In this document: piece after piece, positions 50,670 through 58,754 of the stretch
Layout: each line of letters begins with the position of its first letter
Numbering within the stretch: the first letter of the stretch is position 1
From: Microvirga pudoricolor
Lineage (GTDB): Bacteria > Pseudomonadota > Alphaproteobacteria > Rhizobiales > Beijerinckiaceae
Direction of reading: 5' to 3'
Assembly (NCBI RefSeq): GCF_016892705.1
Contig: NZ_JAFEMB010000001.1
Span: forward strand, 1,550,001 to 1,614,000
Length of the DNA stretch: 64,000 nucleotides
Translations under genes and position numbers: made by a program
The notes under the pieces: model-generated
Told to the model about the DNA's origin: nothing
What the model saw: only the letters and a program-made list of their open reading frames with translations
Database searches by the model: none

Positions 50670-51302
50670 ATGGTCGACCCGTCAACGCTCGCGGCCTTCG
50701 GCCTCATCGCGCTCGGCATGGTGCTGACACCAGGCCCGAACATGATCTACCTGATCTCACGCTCCATCTGCCAGGGACGCCTGGCGGGCCTCGTCTCGCT
50801 CGGCGGCGTGGCGGCCGGATTTGTCTTCTACATGCTCTGCGCGGCCTTCGGCATCACGTCGCTGCTGTTCGCCGTCCCGTATGCCTACGACGCCCTGCGC
50901 CTCACGGGCGCGGCCTACATGCTGTACCTGGCCTGGCAGTCGGTCAGGCCCGGAGGCCGCTCGCCCTTCCAGGTGCGCGACCTGCCCCGGGACAGCCATC
51001 GCAAGCTGTTCGCCATGGGGCTGGCCACGAACCTGCTGAACCCCAAGATCGCGATGCTGTACCTGTCCCTGCTGCCGCAATTCATCGATCCGGCCCGGGG
51101 TCACGTGCTGGAGCAATCGCTCCTGCTGGGCTCCGCCCAGATCGCCATCAGCCTCTCGGTCAACGCGATCATCGCGCTCATGGCGGGCAGCATCGCGGCG
51201 GTCCTGGCGCGGCGGCCGGGCGTCGCGACGGCGCAGCGCTGGCTCATGGGCACGCTGCTCGGCGGGCTGGCCCTGCGCATGGCGTTCGAAACCCGGAAAT
51301 AG
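50670..51302 (+). CDS. LysE family exporter
   Basis: A 210-residue, six-helix protein. LTPGPNMIYLISRSICQGR is the LysE/RhtB signature and ATNLLNPKIAMLYLSLLPQFID the second conserved block. Expected to export amino acids such as threonine or homoserine. It is convergent with a threonine/serine dehydratase-like gene (2-base gap), a pairing that may reflect related amino-acid substrates, though this is only suggestive. GGAG precedes the ATG. Confidence 0.92.
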   Translation: MVDPSTLAAFGLIALGMVLTPGPNMIYLISRSICQGRLAGLVSLGGVAAGFVFYMLCAAFGITSLLFAVPYAYDALRLTGAAYMLYLAWQSVRPGGRSPFQVRDLPRDSHRKLFAMGLATNLLNPKIAMLYLSLLPQFIDPARGHVLEQSLLLGSAQIAISLSVNAIIALMAGSIAAVLARRPGVATAQRWLMGTLLGGLALRMAFETRK

Positions 51303-51304
51303 CC

Positions 51305-52255
51305 TCAGGCCACCGTGAGGGCGTCGAGCTTGGCCAGATCCACATTGGCGCCGCAGAGCAGCACGCCGACTCGCTCGCCGGAGCGTGGCCGGTAGGCCCC
51401 GGAGATCAGCGCGCCCAGCGCTGCCGCGCCGCCGGGCTCGCTGGCGATGCGCCAGTCGCGCCACAGGGCCGCCTGCGCCTCCCGGATGGCCTCGTCGGCC
51501 ACGAGCGCGACGTGGTCGACCGCGTCGCGGCAGGCCGCATAAACGAGGTCGCCCACATTGCGGGCGCCCAGCGAATCCCCCGCCACGGAGTTCACGTCCA
51601 CGTCGACGGGCCCGCCCGCCTCCAGCGCCGCGTGCAGGGCCCGCGAGCCCTCCGGCTCCACGCCCACCACTTTCACGCGGCCCTTCCACCAGCTCGCGAT
51701 GCCGCTGATGAGGCCGCCGCCGCCGACCGCCACCAGCACCGTATCGAGGGCGGACGCGTCCCCCTCCCATTCGAGGCCGATCGTACCCTGCCCGATCATG
51801 GTGGAGGGAGCCGCGAAGGGATGGACCCGCAGGGCGCCGCTCTCCGCCACGTAGCGGTCGCAGGCCTCCTGGGCGTCCGCGTAGCGCGCGCCGCCGATGA
51901 CCACCTCGGCCCCGTGGGAGCGAATCACCGCGATCTTCGCCGGGCTCGAGATCTCCGGCACGAAGATGCGCGCCTTCAGCCCAAGCTGCCTGGCCGCGTA
52001 GGCCACCGCGGCTCCGTGATTGCCCCCGGATGCCGCCGCCACGCCCGCCTCCGGGATCTCGTGGGACAGGAGCGTGTTGAAGGCGCCCCGCGCCTTGAAC
52101 GAGCCCGAATGCTGGAGGTATTCGAGCTTCAAACTCACCGGGCCGTCATGGCCGAAGCCCCGGGGCAGGGTCCAGACCGGCGTGCGGCGGATATGGGGAG
52201 CGATGCGGGCATGCGCCGCCTCGATGGCGGCGCGGGTCGGAAGAGGCTGGGTCAT
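51305..52255 (-). CDS. Threonine/serine dehydratase-like PLP enzyme
   Basis: A 316-residue fold-type II PLP enzyme. The cofactor lysine is Lys54 in GSFKARGAFNTLL, followed by SGGNHGAAVAYAA and the glycine-rich phosphate loop VAVGGGGLISGIASW. It lacks the C-terminal regulatory ACT-like domains of biosynthetic IlvA, so a catabolic threonine or serine dehydratase, or a related racemase, is likely. It lies on the minus strand, tail to tail with the LysE gene. Confidence 0.91.
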   Translation of the reverse strand: MTQPLPTRAAIEAAHARIAPHIRRTPVWTLPRGFGHDGPVSLKLEYLQHSGSFKARGAFNTLLSHEIPEAGVAAASGGNHGAAVAYAARQLGLKARIFVPEISSPAKIAVIRSHGAEVVIGGARYADAQEACDRYVAESGALRVHPFAAPSTMIGQGTIGLEWEGDASALDTVLVAVGGGGLISGIASWWKGRVKVVGVEPEGSRALHAALEAGGPVDVDVNSVAGDSLGARNVGDLVYAACRDAVDHVALVADEAIREAQAALWRDWRIASEPGGAAALGALISGAYRPRSGERVGVLLCGANVDLAKLDALTVA

Positions 52256-52282
52256 GGGGCTTTCTAGACCGATCCCGCGGGC

Positions 52283-53023
52283 TCATGGAACCGAATTGTT
52301 GGCCCCCGCGAAGGTCCAGATGGCGGCCGGGATGCCGTGGGCGTCGATCTCGGGCGGGTCGGGATAGGGACGGCCGCGCCCGGCCGCGATGGCCCTCGCC
52401 ACCACGAGGGCCGCGAGAGCGTCCAGCATGTCGTCGGTTTTCGCGCCCTTGGGCGGGATCCCCTCCGTCACCGGGGCCGGAATCCCCCCGCGCCCGAGGA
52501 GCGCCCGCCGCTCGTCGAGGCCCGCGGGCGTCTTCTTGCGGTGATCGAGGGGCCGCTCGCCGTTCAGGGTCCAGAAGGCGAGTTCGGGATGCACCTCGTA
52601 GACACGCCCGCGCAGGGCCGGGTCCGCCCGCAGAAGGGCATCGATCTGGCGGATGCGCGGCACGATGGCGTTGGCGAAGGGCGAGGGCGCGAAGGGCTGC
52701 AGGCCCGACCGGGCGAGCGCGATGGCCTCGCCGTAGGCGGGCGCCTCCACCACGGCCCGCACGGAGGTGGGAAACACCGACGCGCCGAGGCGTCCGAGGA
52801 GCGGCCGCACCAGCACCTCGGCCCGCCGCCCGCCCCGCTCGACCCGGTCGGGAAGCCCGACCGGCATGTCGACCGCCACGATGGCGGGCCGTTCCGAAAC
52901 GGCCAGGACCGCGGCGAAGTCGGGCACGAGGCGAAACCCGACTGCGCCCGGATCGTCGAGGCGGCTCAAGGCGACGATCCAGCCCTTCGGGCATCCGTCC
53001 ACGCCGGCGATCCAAGGGGGCAT
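52283..53023 (-). CDS. DUF429 domain-containing protein
   Basis: A 246-residue protein. It starts IAGVDGCPKGWIVALSRLD and has AIVAVDMPVGLPD and YEVHPELAFWTLNG, the DUF429 pattern with an RNase H-like fold and conserved acidic residues. The family is described as a predicted nuclease; activity is unproven. GGAGA lies 8 bases before the ATG. It is 27 bases upstream of the dehydratase on the same strand, and divergent from the CoA-ester lyase. Confidence 0.88.
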   Translation of the reverse strand: MPPWIAGVDGCPKGWIVALSRLDDPGAVGFRLVPDFAAVLAVSERPAIVAVDMPVGLPDRVERGGRRAEVLVRPLLGRLGASVFPTSVRAVVEAPAYGEAIALARSGLQPFAPSPFANAIVPRIRQIDALLRADPALRGRVYEVHPELAFWTLNGERPLDHRKKTPAGLDERRALLGRGGIPAPVTEGIPPKGAKTDDMLDALAALVVARAIAAGRGRPYPDPPEIDAHGIPAAIWTFAGANNSVP

Positions 53024-53102
53024 GCGCGGTCTCCGGTTGGCGTTCCGGCCCGCAACCCCCTAAAGATCGGGGATCGACCCACGCCCTATCGAGGAAACGC
53101 CG

Positions 53103-53984
53103 ATGATCGCCATCCGTCCCCGCCGCAGCGTTCTCTACATGCCGGGCTCGAATGCCCGGGCCCTGGAGAAGGCCAGGACGCTTCCGGCGGATGCGCTGAT
53201 CTTCGATCTGGAGGACGCGGTGGCGCCGGACGCCAAGGAGAGCGCCCGCGAGGCCGTCCGCGCGGCCGTGGCCGGGGGCGGCTACGGTCCCCGGGAACTG
53301 GTCGTGCGCATCAACCCCCTCGAATCGCCCTGGGGCGAAGCGGACCTCGCCGCCGTGGCGGGAGCGGGGCCGGACGCCGTGCTCGTGCCGAAGGTCCACT
53401 CGCCCGAGGACCTGGTGGCGGTGGGCCTCCGGCTGCGCCGCCATGGCGCACCGGACAAGACCCGCGTCTGGGCCATGATCGAGACGCCCCTGGCGGTTCT
53501 CGACGCCCGGGCCCTGGCCAGCACGGCGGGCGACGTGGACACCCGCCTGTCCGGCTTCGTCATGGGCACGAACGATCTCGCCAAGGACACCCGTACGCGT
53601 CTCGTGCCGGGCCGGGTCCCGATGCTGCCTTGGCTCATGGGCACCCTCACGGCCGCCCGCGCCTACGGCCTCGACATCCTCGACGGCGTGTACAACGACC
53701 TCTCGGACGCAGGCGGCTTCAGGGCGGAGTGCGAGCAGGGCCGGGATCTCGGCTTTGATGGAAAGACCCTGGTCCATCCGGGCCAGATCGCGTCCGCCAA
53801 TGCGGTCTTCGCGCCCTCCGCCGAGGAGGTGGCGCTGGCGCGCGCCGTCGTGGACGCCTTCGCGCGCCCGGAGAACGCGGGCCGGGCCGTGATCGGTCTG
53901 GAGGGCCGCATGGTGGAGCGGCTTCACGCCGACATGGCCGAGCGAACCCTGGCGCTGGCGACCGCGATCCGGGAGCGGGACTAG
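53103..53984 (+). CDS. CoA ester lyase (HpcH/HpaI, CitE-like)
   Basis: A 293-residue TIM-barrel lyase. RRSVLYMPGSNARALEKAR at the start, LIFDLEDAVAPDAKESAREAV (metal-binding acidic residues), VWAMIETPLAVLD, and GKTLVHPGQIASAN near the end are family landmarks. It probably cleaves or forms a malyl-CoA- or citramalyl-CoA-type thioester. The specific substrate is unclear. GAGGAAA precedes the ATG. It overlaps no neighbour, and its end is 6 bases from the convergent VOC gene. Confidence 0.92.
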   Translation: MIAIRPRRSVLYMPGSNARALEKARTLPADALIFDLEDAVAPDAKESAREAVRAAVAGGGYGPRELVVRINPLESPWGEADLAAVAGAGPDAVLVPKVHSPEDLVAVGLRLRRHGAPDKTRVWAMIETPLAVLDARALASTAGDVDTRLSGFVMGTNDLAKDTRTRLVPGRVPMLPWLMGTLTAARAYGLDILDGVYNDLSDAGGFRAECEQGRDLGFDGKTLVHPGQIASANAVFAPSAEEVALARAVVDAFARPENAGRAVIGLEGRMVERLHADMAERTLALATAIRERD

Positions 53985-53990
53985 GGACCC

Positions 53991-54401
53991 TCAGGCCTCC
54001 CGGCGCATGGGCAGGAGGTTCGACACCTCGACCATGTTGTCGTCCGGGTCGTAGAAATAGACCGACCGGAGCGTCCCGGCCGCGCCGATTCGCTCAACGG
54101 GCCCGCTGAAGATCGCGACGCCCTGGCGCTTCAGGTGGTCCATCACGTCGTCCAGGGGCAGCGAGGTCAGTAGGCAGAAATCGCCGGCGCCGGGCGTCGG
54201 GTTCCGGGCGAGGGGGTCGACGCTCACGCCCACCTGCTGGAGGTTGATCTTCTGGCGGCCGAAATGCAGCGCCCAGCGCCCCGGGCTCATCTCCCGCGCC
54301 TCCATGCCGAGCACGCGGCCGTAAAAGTCGCAGGTGCGGGCCACATCCGCCACCACGAGGACGAAATGGTCGATGCTGTCCACATGCATGCGGATGCTCA
54401 C
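53991..54401 (-). CDS. VOC (glyoxalase/fosfomycin-resistance fold) family protein
   Basis: A 136-residue vicinal-oxygen-chelate protein with two beta-alpha-beta-beta-beta modules: [30 protein letters not shown] and [18 protein letters not shown]. The histidine in SIDHF and the glutamate in MVEVSN are likely metal ligands. Substrate unknown. Its start overlaps the end of the Trm112-like gene by 4 bases, placing it last in the CnoX-LON-Trm112-VOC operon. Confidence 0.9.
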   Translation of the reverse strand: MSIRMHVDSIDHFVLVVADVARTCDFYGRVLGMEAREMSPGRWALHFGRQKINLQQVGVSVDPLARNPTPGAGDFCLLTSLPLDDVMDHLKRQGVAIFSGPVERIGAAGTLRSVYFYDPDDNMVEVSNLLPMRREA

Positions 54402-54616
54402 TCCGTCAGGGGCCGGGCCTCTTCGGGCAGCATGATGGGGATGCCATCCCGGATCGGGTAGGCGAGGCGCGCCTGGCGGCTGATCAGCTCCTGCCTCTCG
54501 GGATCGTATTCAAGGGTCGCCTTCGTCAGGGGACAGACGAGGATCTCCAGGAGCTTGGGATCGACCCGGGTGGCCTCCACCGGAGGCGGGGCGGGCGCGG
54601 AGGCGTCGTCGGTCAT
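54398..54616 (-). CDS. Trm112 family protein (YcaR-like)
   Basis: A 72-residue protein with the conserved core [20 protein letters not shown] and [19 protein letters not shown]. This is the small bacterial Trm112/UPF0434 family, which in eukaryotes activates several methyltransferases. It has a single cysteine in place of the zinc cluster. AAGGA precedes the ATG. It sits 9 bases downstream of the LON-domain gene. Confidence 0.93.
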   Translation of the reverse strand: MTDDASAPAPPPVEATRVDPKLLEILVCPLTKATLEYDPERQELISRQARLAYPIRDGIPIMLPEEARPLTE

Positions 54617-54625
54617 GCCGGGTCC

Positions 54626-55294
54626 TTACTGGAGGGTCGTGTCCGGGCCGCCGGTGCGGGCGAGCTCGATCTCGGTCAGCGCGATGAGCACCTCGGCCCG
54701 CGTCTTGAGGTCGGGGGCTTCGAGCAAGGCCTGCTTCTCGCGGGATCCGAAGGGGCTCATCATGCTGAGCGCGTTGACGAGGGCTTCGTTGGGAGCCTCC
54801 TCGATCCCCTGCCAATCGACGCGCACGTCGGCCGCCTCCACGAAATCCCGCAGGGCCTTGATGACGCCGCCACGGTCGACGGCCTCCTCGCCCGCCCGGG
54901 CGGTGAAATCCGACTCGAACGGTTTGAAGTTCACGCGGCACTGCCGGTACAGCGTGGTGGTGGGCAATTCCTGCTCCACCTCGAAACGCCCCACCCCGAT
55001 GAGGGTGACGAGGTAGCGGCCATCCCCCGTTTCGGCGAACTGCGTGATGCGGCCCGCGCAGCCGACCCGGTAGAGCTTGGGCACGGAGGCCATCTCGGAG
55101 TGATCGGGATCGGGCTGGATCATGCCGATGAGACGGTCACCCCTCAGGGCCTCGTCCACCATGGACAGGTAGCGCGGCTCGAAGATGTTGAGGGGCATCT
55201 GGCCGCGGGGCAGCAGCAGGGCTCCGGGCAAGGGAAAAACGGGGATGACCGCCGGGCAATCCTGTGGCCCCCGGTAAACCGCGTTCATTCCCAT
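54626..55294 (-). CDS. LON peptidase substrate-binding (N-terminal) domain protein
   Basis: A 222-residue protein consisting only of the Lon N-terminal substrate-recognition domain: VIPVFPLPGALLLPRGQMPLNIFEPRYLSMVDEAL and VGCAGRITQFAETGDGRYLV. It has no ATPase or protease parts. Its function is unknown; it may assist in quality control. The start at 55294 has AGGAG 6 bases upstream; the frame is open to 55453 without support. It lies between cnoX and the Trm112 gene in an operon. Confidence 0.92.
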   Translation of the reverse strand: MGMNAVYRGPQDCPAVIPVFPLPGALLLPRGQMPLNIFEPRYLSMVDEALRGDRLIGMIQPDPDHSEMASVPKLYRVGCAGRITQFAETGDGRYLVTLIGVGRFEVEQELPTTTLYRQCRVNFKPFESDFTARAGEEAVDRGGVIKALRDFVEAADVRVDWQGIEEAPNEALVNALSMMSPFGSREKQALLEAPDLKTRAEVLIALTEIELARTGGPDTTLQ

Positions 55295-55338
55295 CCCGGT
55301 CTCCTGCCCATTCCAAACTCTGGCCGATGCGTGCGGCG

Positions 55339-56250
55339 TCAGGCAAACAGGATCGAGGACAGGCGCCGCCGTCCTGCGACGGTTGCGTCGTCCATGGGGC
55401 CCCAGGCCTCGAAGAACTGGAGAAGCTGCTTGCGCGCGCCATCCTCGTTCCAATTGCGGTCGCGGCGGACGATTTCAAGGAGTTGACCTGCCGCTTCCTG
55501 ACGCTTCCCTCCCGCGTTCAGTCCGACCGCGAGGTCGAACCGGGCCTGGTGGTCCCCCGGATCGGCCTCGACCCGTCGCTGCAGATCCGCGAGATCGCCC
55601 AGGGAGCCGGCCTGTTCGGCGAGCTCGATGGCGGCCCGCGCCCCCACGATGGCGGGGTCCCCGGCCTTGGAATCCGGCGCCATGGCGAGGAAACGCTTCG
55701 CGCCCTCGAGATCGCCCAGGTCCACATGGAGCTTCACCAGGGCGGCCAGCGCGGCGGCGTTTTCCGGGTCCTGGGCCAGCACGGCGGCGTAGAGCTCGGC
55801 CGCCCCGCCGATATCGCCCGCCGTCACGAGGGCATCCGCCTCCGCGAGCAGCTCCTCGGCGGCGCTGGGGCCGAGGGGGCCGACAAGACGCTCGATGAAG
55901 CTCTTCACCCCACTTTCGGGCAAGGCCCCCATGAAGCCGTCCACGGGCTGGCCGCGCTGGAAGGCAAACACCGCCGGGATCGACTGCACCCCGAGCTGGC
56001 CCGCGATCTGGGGATGCTCGTCGATGTTCATCTTGACGAGCTTCACCTTGCCGCCCGCCTCGCGCACGGCCTTCTCGAGGATCGGCGTGAGCTGCTTGCA
56101 GGGCCCACACCAGGGCGCCCAGAAATCGACCAGCACGGGCTGCTTCATCGATTCGGCCATCACGTCCTGGCGGAAACCGGCCGTGGTGGTGTCCTTTACG
56201 AGATCGTCGGCCGCGGAAGGAAAGGGGGCGGCTGGGGGATCGGTCAGCAT
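55339..56250 (-). CDS. cnoX: Thioredoxin-TPR protein, CnoX/YbbN-like
   Basis: A 303-residue protein. The thioredoxin domain (about residues 20-125) has the WCGPC motif, with cysteines 48 and 51, in VLVDFWAPWCGPCKQL. The C-terminal part consists of TPR-like helical repeats (AAELYAAVLAQDPENAAALAALVKLHV). E. coli CnoX is a chaperone-thioredoxin that protects proteins from hypochlorous acid oxidation and hands them to GroEL. Its SxxC active-site variant is absent here: the full CGPC motif suggests true redox activity. It heads an operon with LON, Trm112 and VOC genes. Confidence 0.93.
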   Translation of the reverse strand: MLTDPPAAPFPSAADDLVKDTTTAGFRQDVMAESMKQPVLVDFWAPWCGPCKQLTPILEKAVREAGGKVKLVKMNIDEHPQIAGQLGVQSIPAVFAFQRGQPVDGFMGALPESGVKSFIERLVGPLGPSAAEELLAEADALVTAGDIGGAAELYAAVLAQDPENAAALAALVKLHVDLGDLEGAKRFLAMAPDSKAGDPAIVGARAAIELAEQAGSLGDLADLQRRVEADPGDHQARFDLAVGLNAGGKRQEAAGQLLEIVRRDRNWNEDGARKQLLQFFEAWGPMDDATVAGRRRLSSILFA

Positions 56251-56350
56251 GGCGTCCTCGGTGCGTGCAGGGAGAGGGCTCCCGTCCGGGTCAGGCTCGT
56301 CGGGGTGTTGCCCCTCACGGGGAAAGGGCCCCCCACAGGGATGTTGCCCT

Positions 56351-56890
56351 TCACATGGGCTCCGGCGCGGCGTTTGGCAATTCTCCGGGGGGCTCCGGCA
56401 GGCGGATAATCCGGGGCTCGTGGTCGACCGCGCGGAGGAACTTCAGGAGATCGTCGCGGGAGACGCCGGTGGTCATGGAATTGACCAGGGGATGAAAGTT
56501 CACCCGCGCGTGCTCCATGAGGTTGGCGTCGAGGATCAGGGTCACCTGCCCGGTGGCGTCGTTGGCGACCGCGAAAGGCGTCACGGACCCCGGCTCGACG
56601 CCCAGGGTCGCCCGCAGGAGTTCCGCGGATCCGAAGGACAGCCGCCCCGAGGCCCCGATGGCCTCGTGGGCGCGCTTGAGGTCGATGGCGGTCTCGTCCT
56701 TCGCCGTGATCAGGAACAGGCGGCCATTCTTGTCCTTCACGAACAGGTTCTTGGAATGGGCGCCCGGAATCCGCGCCTTCACGGGCCGGGACTGGGCCAC
56801 CGTGAAAACGGGCTCGTGCTCCACGGTCTCGGCCGCGATGCCGAGTTCGTCCAGGCGGTCGAGGAGCTGTTGGGGCGACAGGTGGGACAA
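56351..56890 (-). CDS. Prolyl-tRNA synthetase-associated domain protein (YbaK/PrdX type)
   Basis: A 179-residue editing-domain protein. The conserved stretch HEPVFTVAQSRPVKARIPGAH, then SKNLFVKDKNGRLFLITA with the catalytic-region lysine, and HARVNFHPLVNSMTTGVS define the freestanding PrdX branch. These deacylate mis-charged Ala-tRNA(Pro). I place the start at the TTG at 56890, with GGAG 9 bases upstream; the frame is open further, but that part overlaps the tRNA gene and is not conserved. Confidence 0.9.
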   Translation of the reverse strand: MSHLSPQQLLDRLDELGIAAETVEHEPVFTVAQSRPVKARIPGAHSKNLFVKDKNGRLFLITAKDETAIDLKRAHEAIGASGRLSFGSAELLRATLGVEPGSVTPFAVANDATGQVTLILDANLMEHARVNFHPLVNSMTTGVSRDDLLKFLRAVDHEPRIIRLPEPPGELPNAAPEPM

Positions 56891-57096
56891 GGCGGGTGTC
56901 TCCGGGTCTTGCGGCAAAGAAGCCTGCGTTCTAGCGCATCGCGCCCCAAAAGGGACCCTCCCCCGCGACGGCCGCCCGCACCGCGTGGCCGGAGCGACCC
57001 GGCGCGGCGAGAAAAAGTTTGGCCCGGGGCTCTTGCAATGTGAATCGATTTGGGGCAAATGGGCGTCCTCGCAACGGTGCCTCGGCGCCGCGGAGC

Positions 57097-57171
57097 GCGG
57101 GTGTAGCTCAGGGGTAGAGCACAACCTTGCCAAGGTTGGGGTCGAGGGTTCGAATCCCTTCGCCCGCTCCA
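57097..57171 (+). tRNA. tRNA-Gly (anticodon GCC), CCA encoded
   Basis: A full cloverleaf is visible. The acceptor stem GCGGGTG pairs with CGCCCGC through one G-U pair. The anticodon loop TTGCCAA is closed by CAACC/GGTTG, and the T arm is GAGGGTTCGAATCCCTT. Discriminator T is followed by encoded CCA. A terminator-like stem lies shortly downstream. Confidence 0.97.
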
Positions 57172-57196
57172 TTTTTCCAGACATGCTTGGAAATGC

Positions 57197-57221
57197 AAAA
57201 GCCGCCCTCGGGCGGCTTTTT
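57197..57221 (+). terminator. Rho-independent terminator after tRNA-Gly
   Basis: The stem GCCGCCC/GGGCGGC with a 2-base loop is preceded by AAAA and followed by TTTTT, 25 bases past the tRNA end. Confidence 0.9.
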
Positions 57222-57348
57222 GCCGTTGGGTCCCGGCCCCGACATGGCAGCCAATTTCCTTGAAAATGCACCGATATATCGCTATGAGGGGCCAAGCCTG
57301 GCGGTGCCCGGCCCATCCTTTCATTGCTTATCACCCTATGGATTTCAC

Positions 57349-57951
57349 ATGGCAGTCACGACTGCGCGAACGCTCGGCTATTCCACGGGCGGCGGCCCCC
57401 TCCAATTCGAACCGGCCCAGTACATCAGCGACAGCGCCAGCGACGTCGTGCGGGCCGGAAACGGCCCGAACGAACTCTTTGGCCAGAAGGGCAACGACAC
57501 CCTCTACGGCCTCGACGGCAACGACCTTCTGTTCGGGGGCCCCGGACGGGACATCCTGTACGGCGGCAAGGGCGCGGATTATTTCGTGTTCGACACGTCT
57601 CCGAAGGCCAACAACGTCGACCTCGTCAAGGACTTCAACCGCCAGGAGGGTGACAAGATCGTCCTGGCGCTGAAGTTCCACAAGGGTCTGCGGGAGGCGC
57701 TGGCCACCGACGCCTCGGGCACCGTCAAGACCACGTCGGACTTCGCCCTCGACGCCAAGACGGCCACGCTCCGGAAATCCTCCTTCGTGGCTGGAAAAAC
57801 GGCTCTCGAGGCCGACGACCGGCTGATCTACGACAGGGCCTCCGGCGTGCTCTCCTACGACCCGGATGGCAACGGCGCCCTCGCGGCGGTCCAGATCGCC
57901 CGGTTCAAGGCCGGATTCGCCCTGAAGCATTCCGACATCGTGATCTACTGA
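57349..57951 (+). CDS. Short RTX calcium-binding protein, third paralogue
   Basis: A 200-residue protein. About four RTX nonapeptide units (GQKGNDTLYGLDGNDLLFGG) span residues 35-80. They are followed by the C-terminal module shared with the proteins at 28213 and 29047: DRLIYDRASGVLSYDPDG and the end FALKHSDIVIY. No signal peptide; no type I secretion genes nearby. I chose the ATG at 57349 to fit the length of its paralogue. The frame is open to an ATG at 57244 and beyond, so the start is uncertain. It lies next to the tRNA-Gly gene. Confidence 0.9.
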   Translation: MAVTTARTLGYSTGGGPLQFEPAQYISDSASDVVRAGNGPNELFGQKGNDTLYGLDGNDLLFGGPGRDILYGGKGADYFVFDTSPKANNVDLVKDFNRQEGDKIVLALKFHKGLREALATDASGTVKTTSDFALDAKTATLRKSSFVAGKTALEADDRLIYDRASGVLSYDPDGNGALAAVQIARFKAGFALKHSDIVIY

Positions 57952-57960
57952 GCCGCCTTC

Positions 57961-58617
57961 TCAACGCCTGACCGGCGACGCGTCGCCGGTCAGCGCGAGG
58001 CGCAGGCCCAGCGCCACCATGACCACCCCCGCGCAACGCTCCTGCCAGGCGATGAGCCCGGGACGGCGCGCGAGCCAGTTGCCGATGGTGCCGGTGCCGA
58101 GCGCCACCGCTCCGAGGATCACGAAGCCCGACAGCTTCTGCACGCCGCCGAGGAACAGCAGCTGGACCGTCACGGGCCACGCACTCGCCGGATCCACGAA
58201 TTGCGGCAGGAACGCCAGCATGAACACCATGGCCTTCGGGTTGGTGAGGTTGTTGATCAGGCCCTGGCGAAGCGCGGCGAGGTCCGAGACCGGCCGGGCG
58301 GCCTTGCGGTCGAGGCGGTGCCGGCGGAACGACCCGACGAGCAGCGTGGCCCCGAGCCAAACCAGATAGGCCGCCCCCGCCCAGCGCAGCAGATCGAAGG
58401 CGAGCGGCGAGGCCGCGATGAGGGACGTGACCCCCAACGCCAGCAGCGGCAGCTGCACCAGGCCCGCCACGAGGGTCATGCCGACCGCCGTCAGGACGGC
58501 CGCGCGCCGTCCCTGCCCGACGCCGCGGCTGAGCAGCAGCATCATGTCGGGTCCGGGCGCGAGCTGCAGGGCCAGCACGGCCGCGTAGAAGGTGAGAAAT
58601 GTCGGTCCATCGGGCAT
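57961..58617 (-). CDS. LysE family exporter
   Basis: A 218-residue, six-helix LysE/RhtB-type exporter, the third in the window. LAPGPDMMLLLSRGVGQGR is the family signature and INNLTNPKAMVFMLAFLPQFVD the second conserved block. Likely amino-acid export; substrate unknown. GGGAG lies 8 bases before the ATG at 58617. Its 3' end contains a perfect 26-bp palindrome next to the convergent RTX gene. Confidence 0.92.
   Translation of the reverse strand: MPDGPTFLTFYAAVLALQLAPGPDMMLLLSRGVGQGRRAAVLTAVGMTLVAGLVQLPLLALGVTSLIAASPLAFDLLRWAGAAYLVWLGATLLVGSFRRHRLDRKAARPVSDLAALRQGLINNLTNPKAMVFMLAFLPQFVDPASAWPVTVQLLFLGGVQKLSGFVILGAVALGTGTIGNWLARRPGLIAWQERCAGVVMVALGLRLALTGDASPVRR
57968..57993. repeat. Perfect 26-bp palindrome at the LysE 3' end
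   Basis: CTGACCGGCGACG is followed directly by its exact complement. It overlaps the last coding codons of the minus-strand LysE gene and lies 17 bases past the stop of the convergent RTX gene. It could serve as a bidirectional end hairpin, though no T run is present. Confidence 0.7.
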
Positions 58618-58754
58618 GGCGAAGGCTCCCCGAGCGGGCTTACGCCGACGCGCAGCCACCCGCAAGGCGGCCCAGCGGGCGCGCTCACCCGTTTGCCGCC
58701 TCGCGCGCCGCATGCTACCCCGCAGGCCTCGTGAGAGCGGCAAACGGAACGGCG

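Noticed and set aside
57097..57951. Integrated element at tRNA-Gly
   Set aside because: No repeated copy of the tRNA 3' end was seen downstream within the window, and no integrase gene is present.
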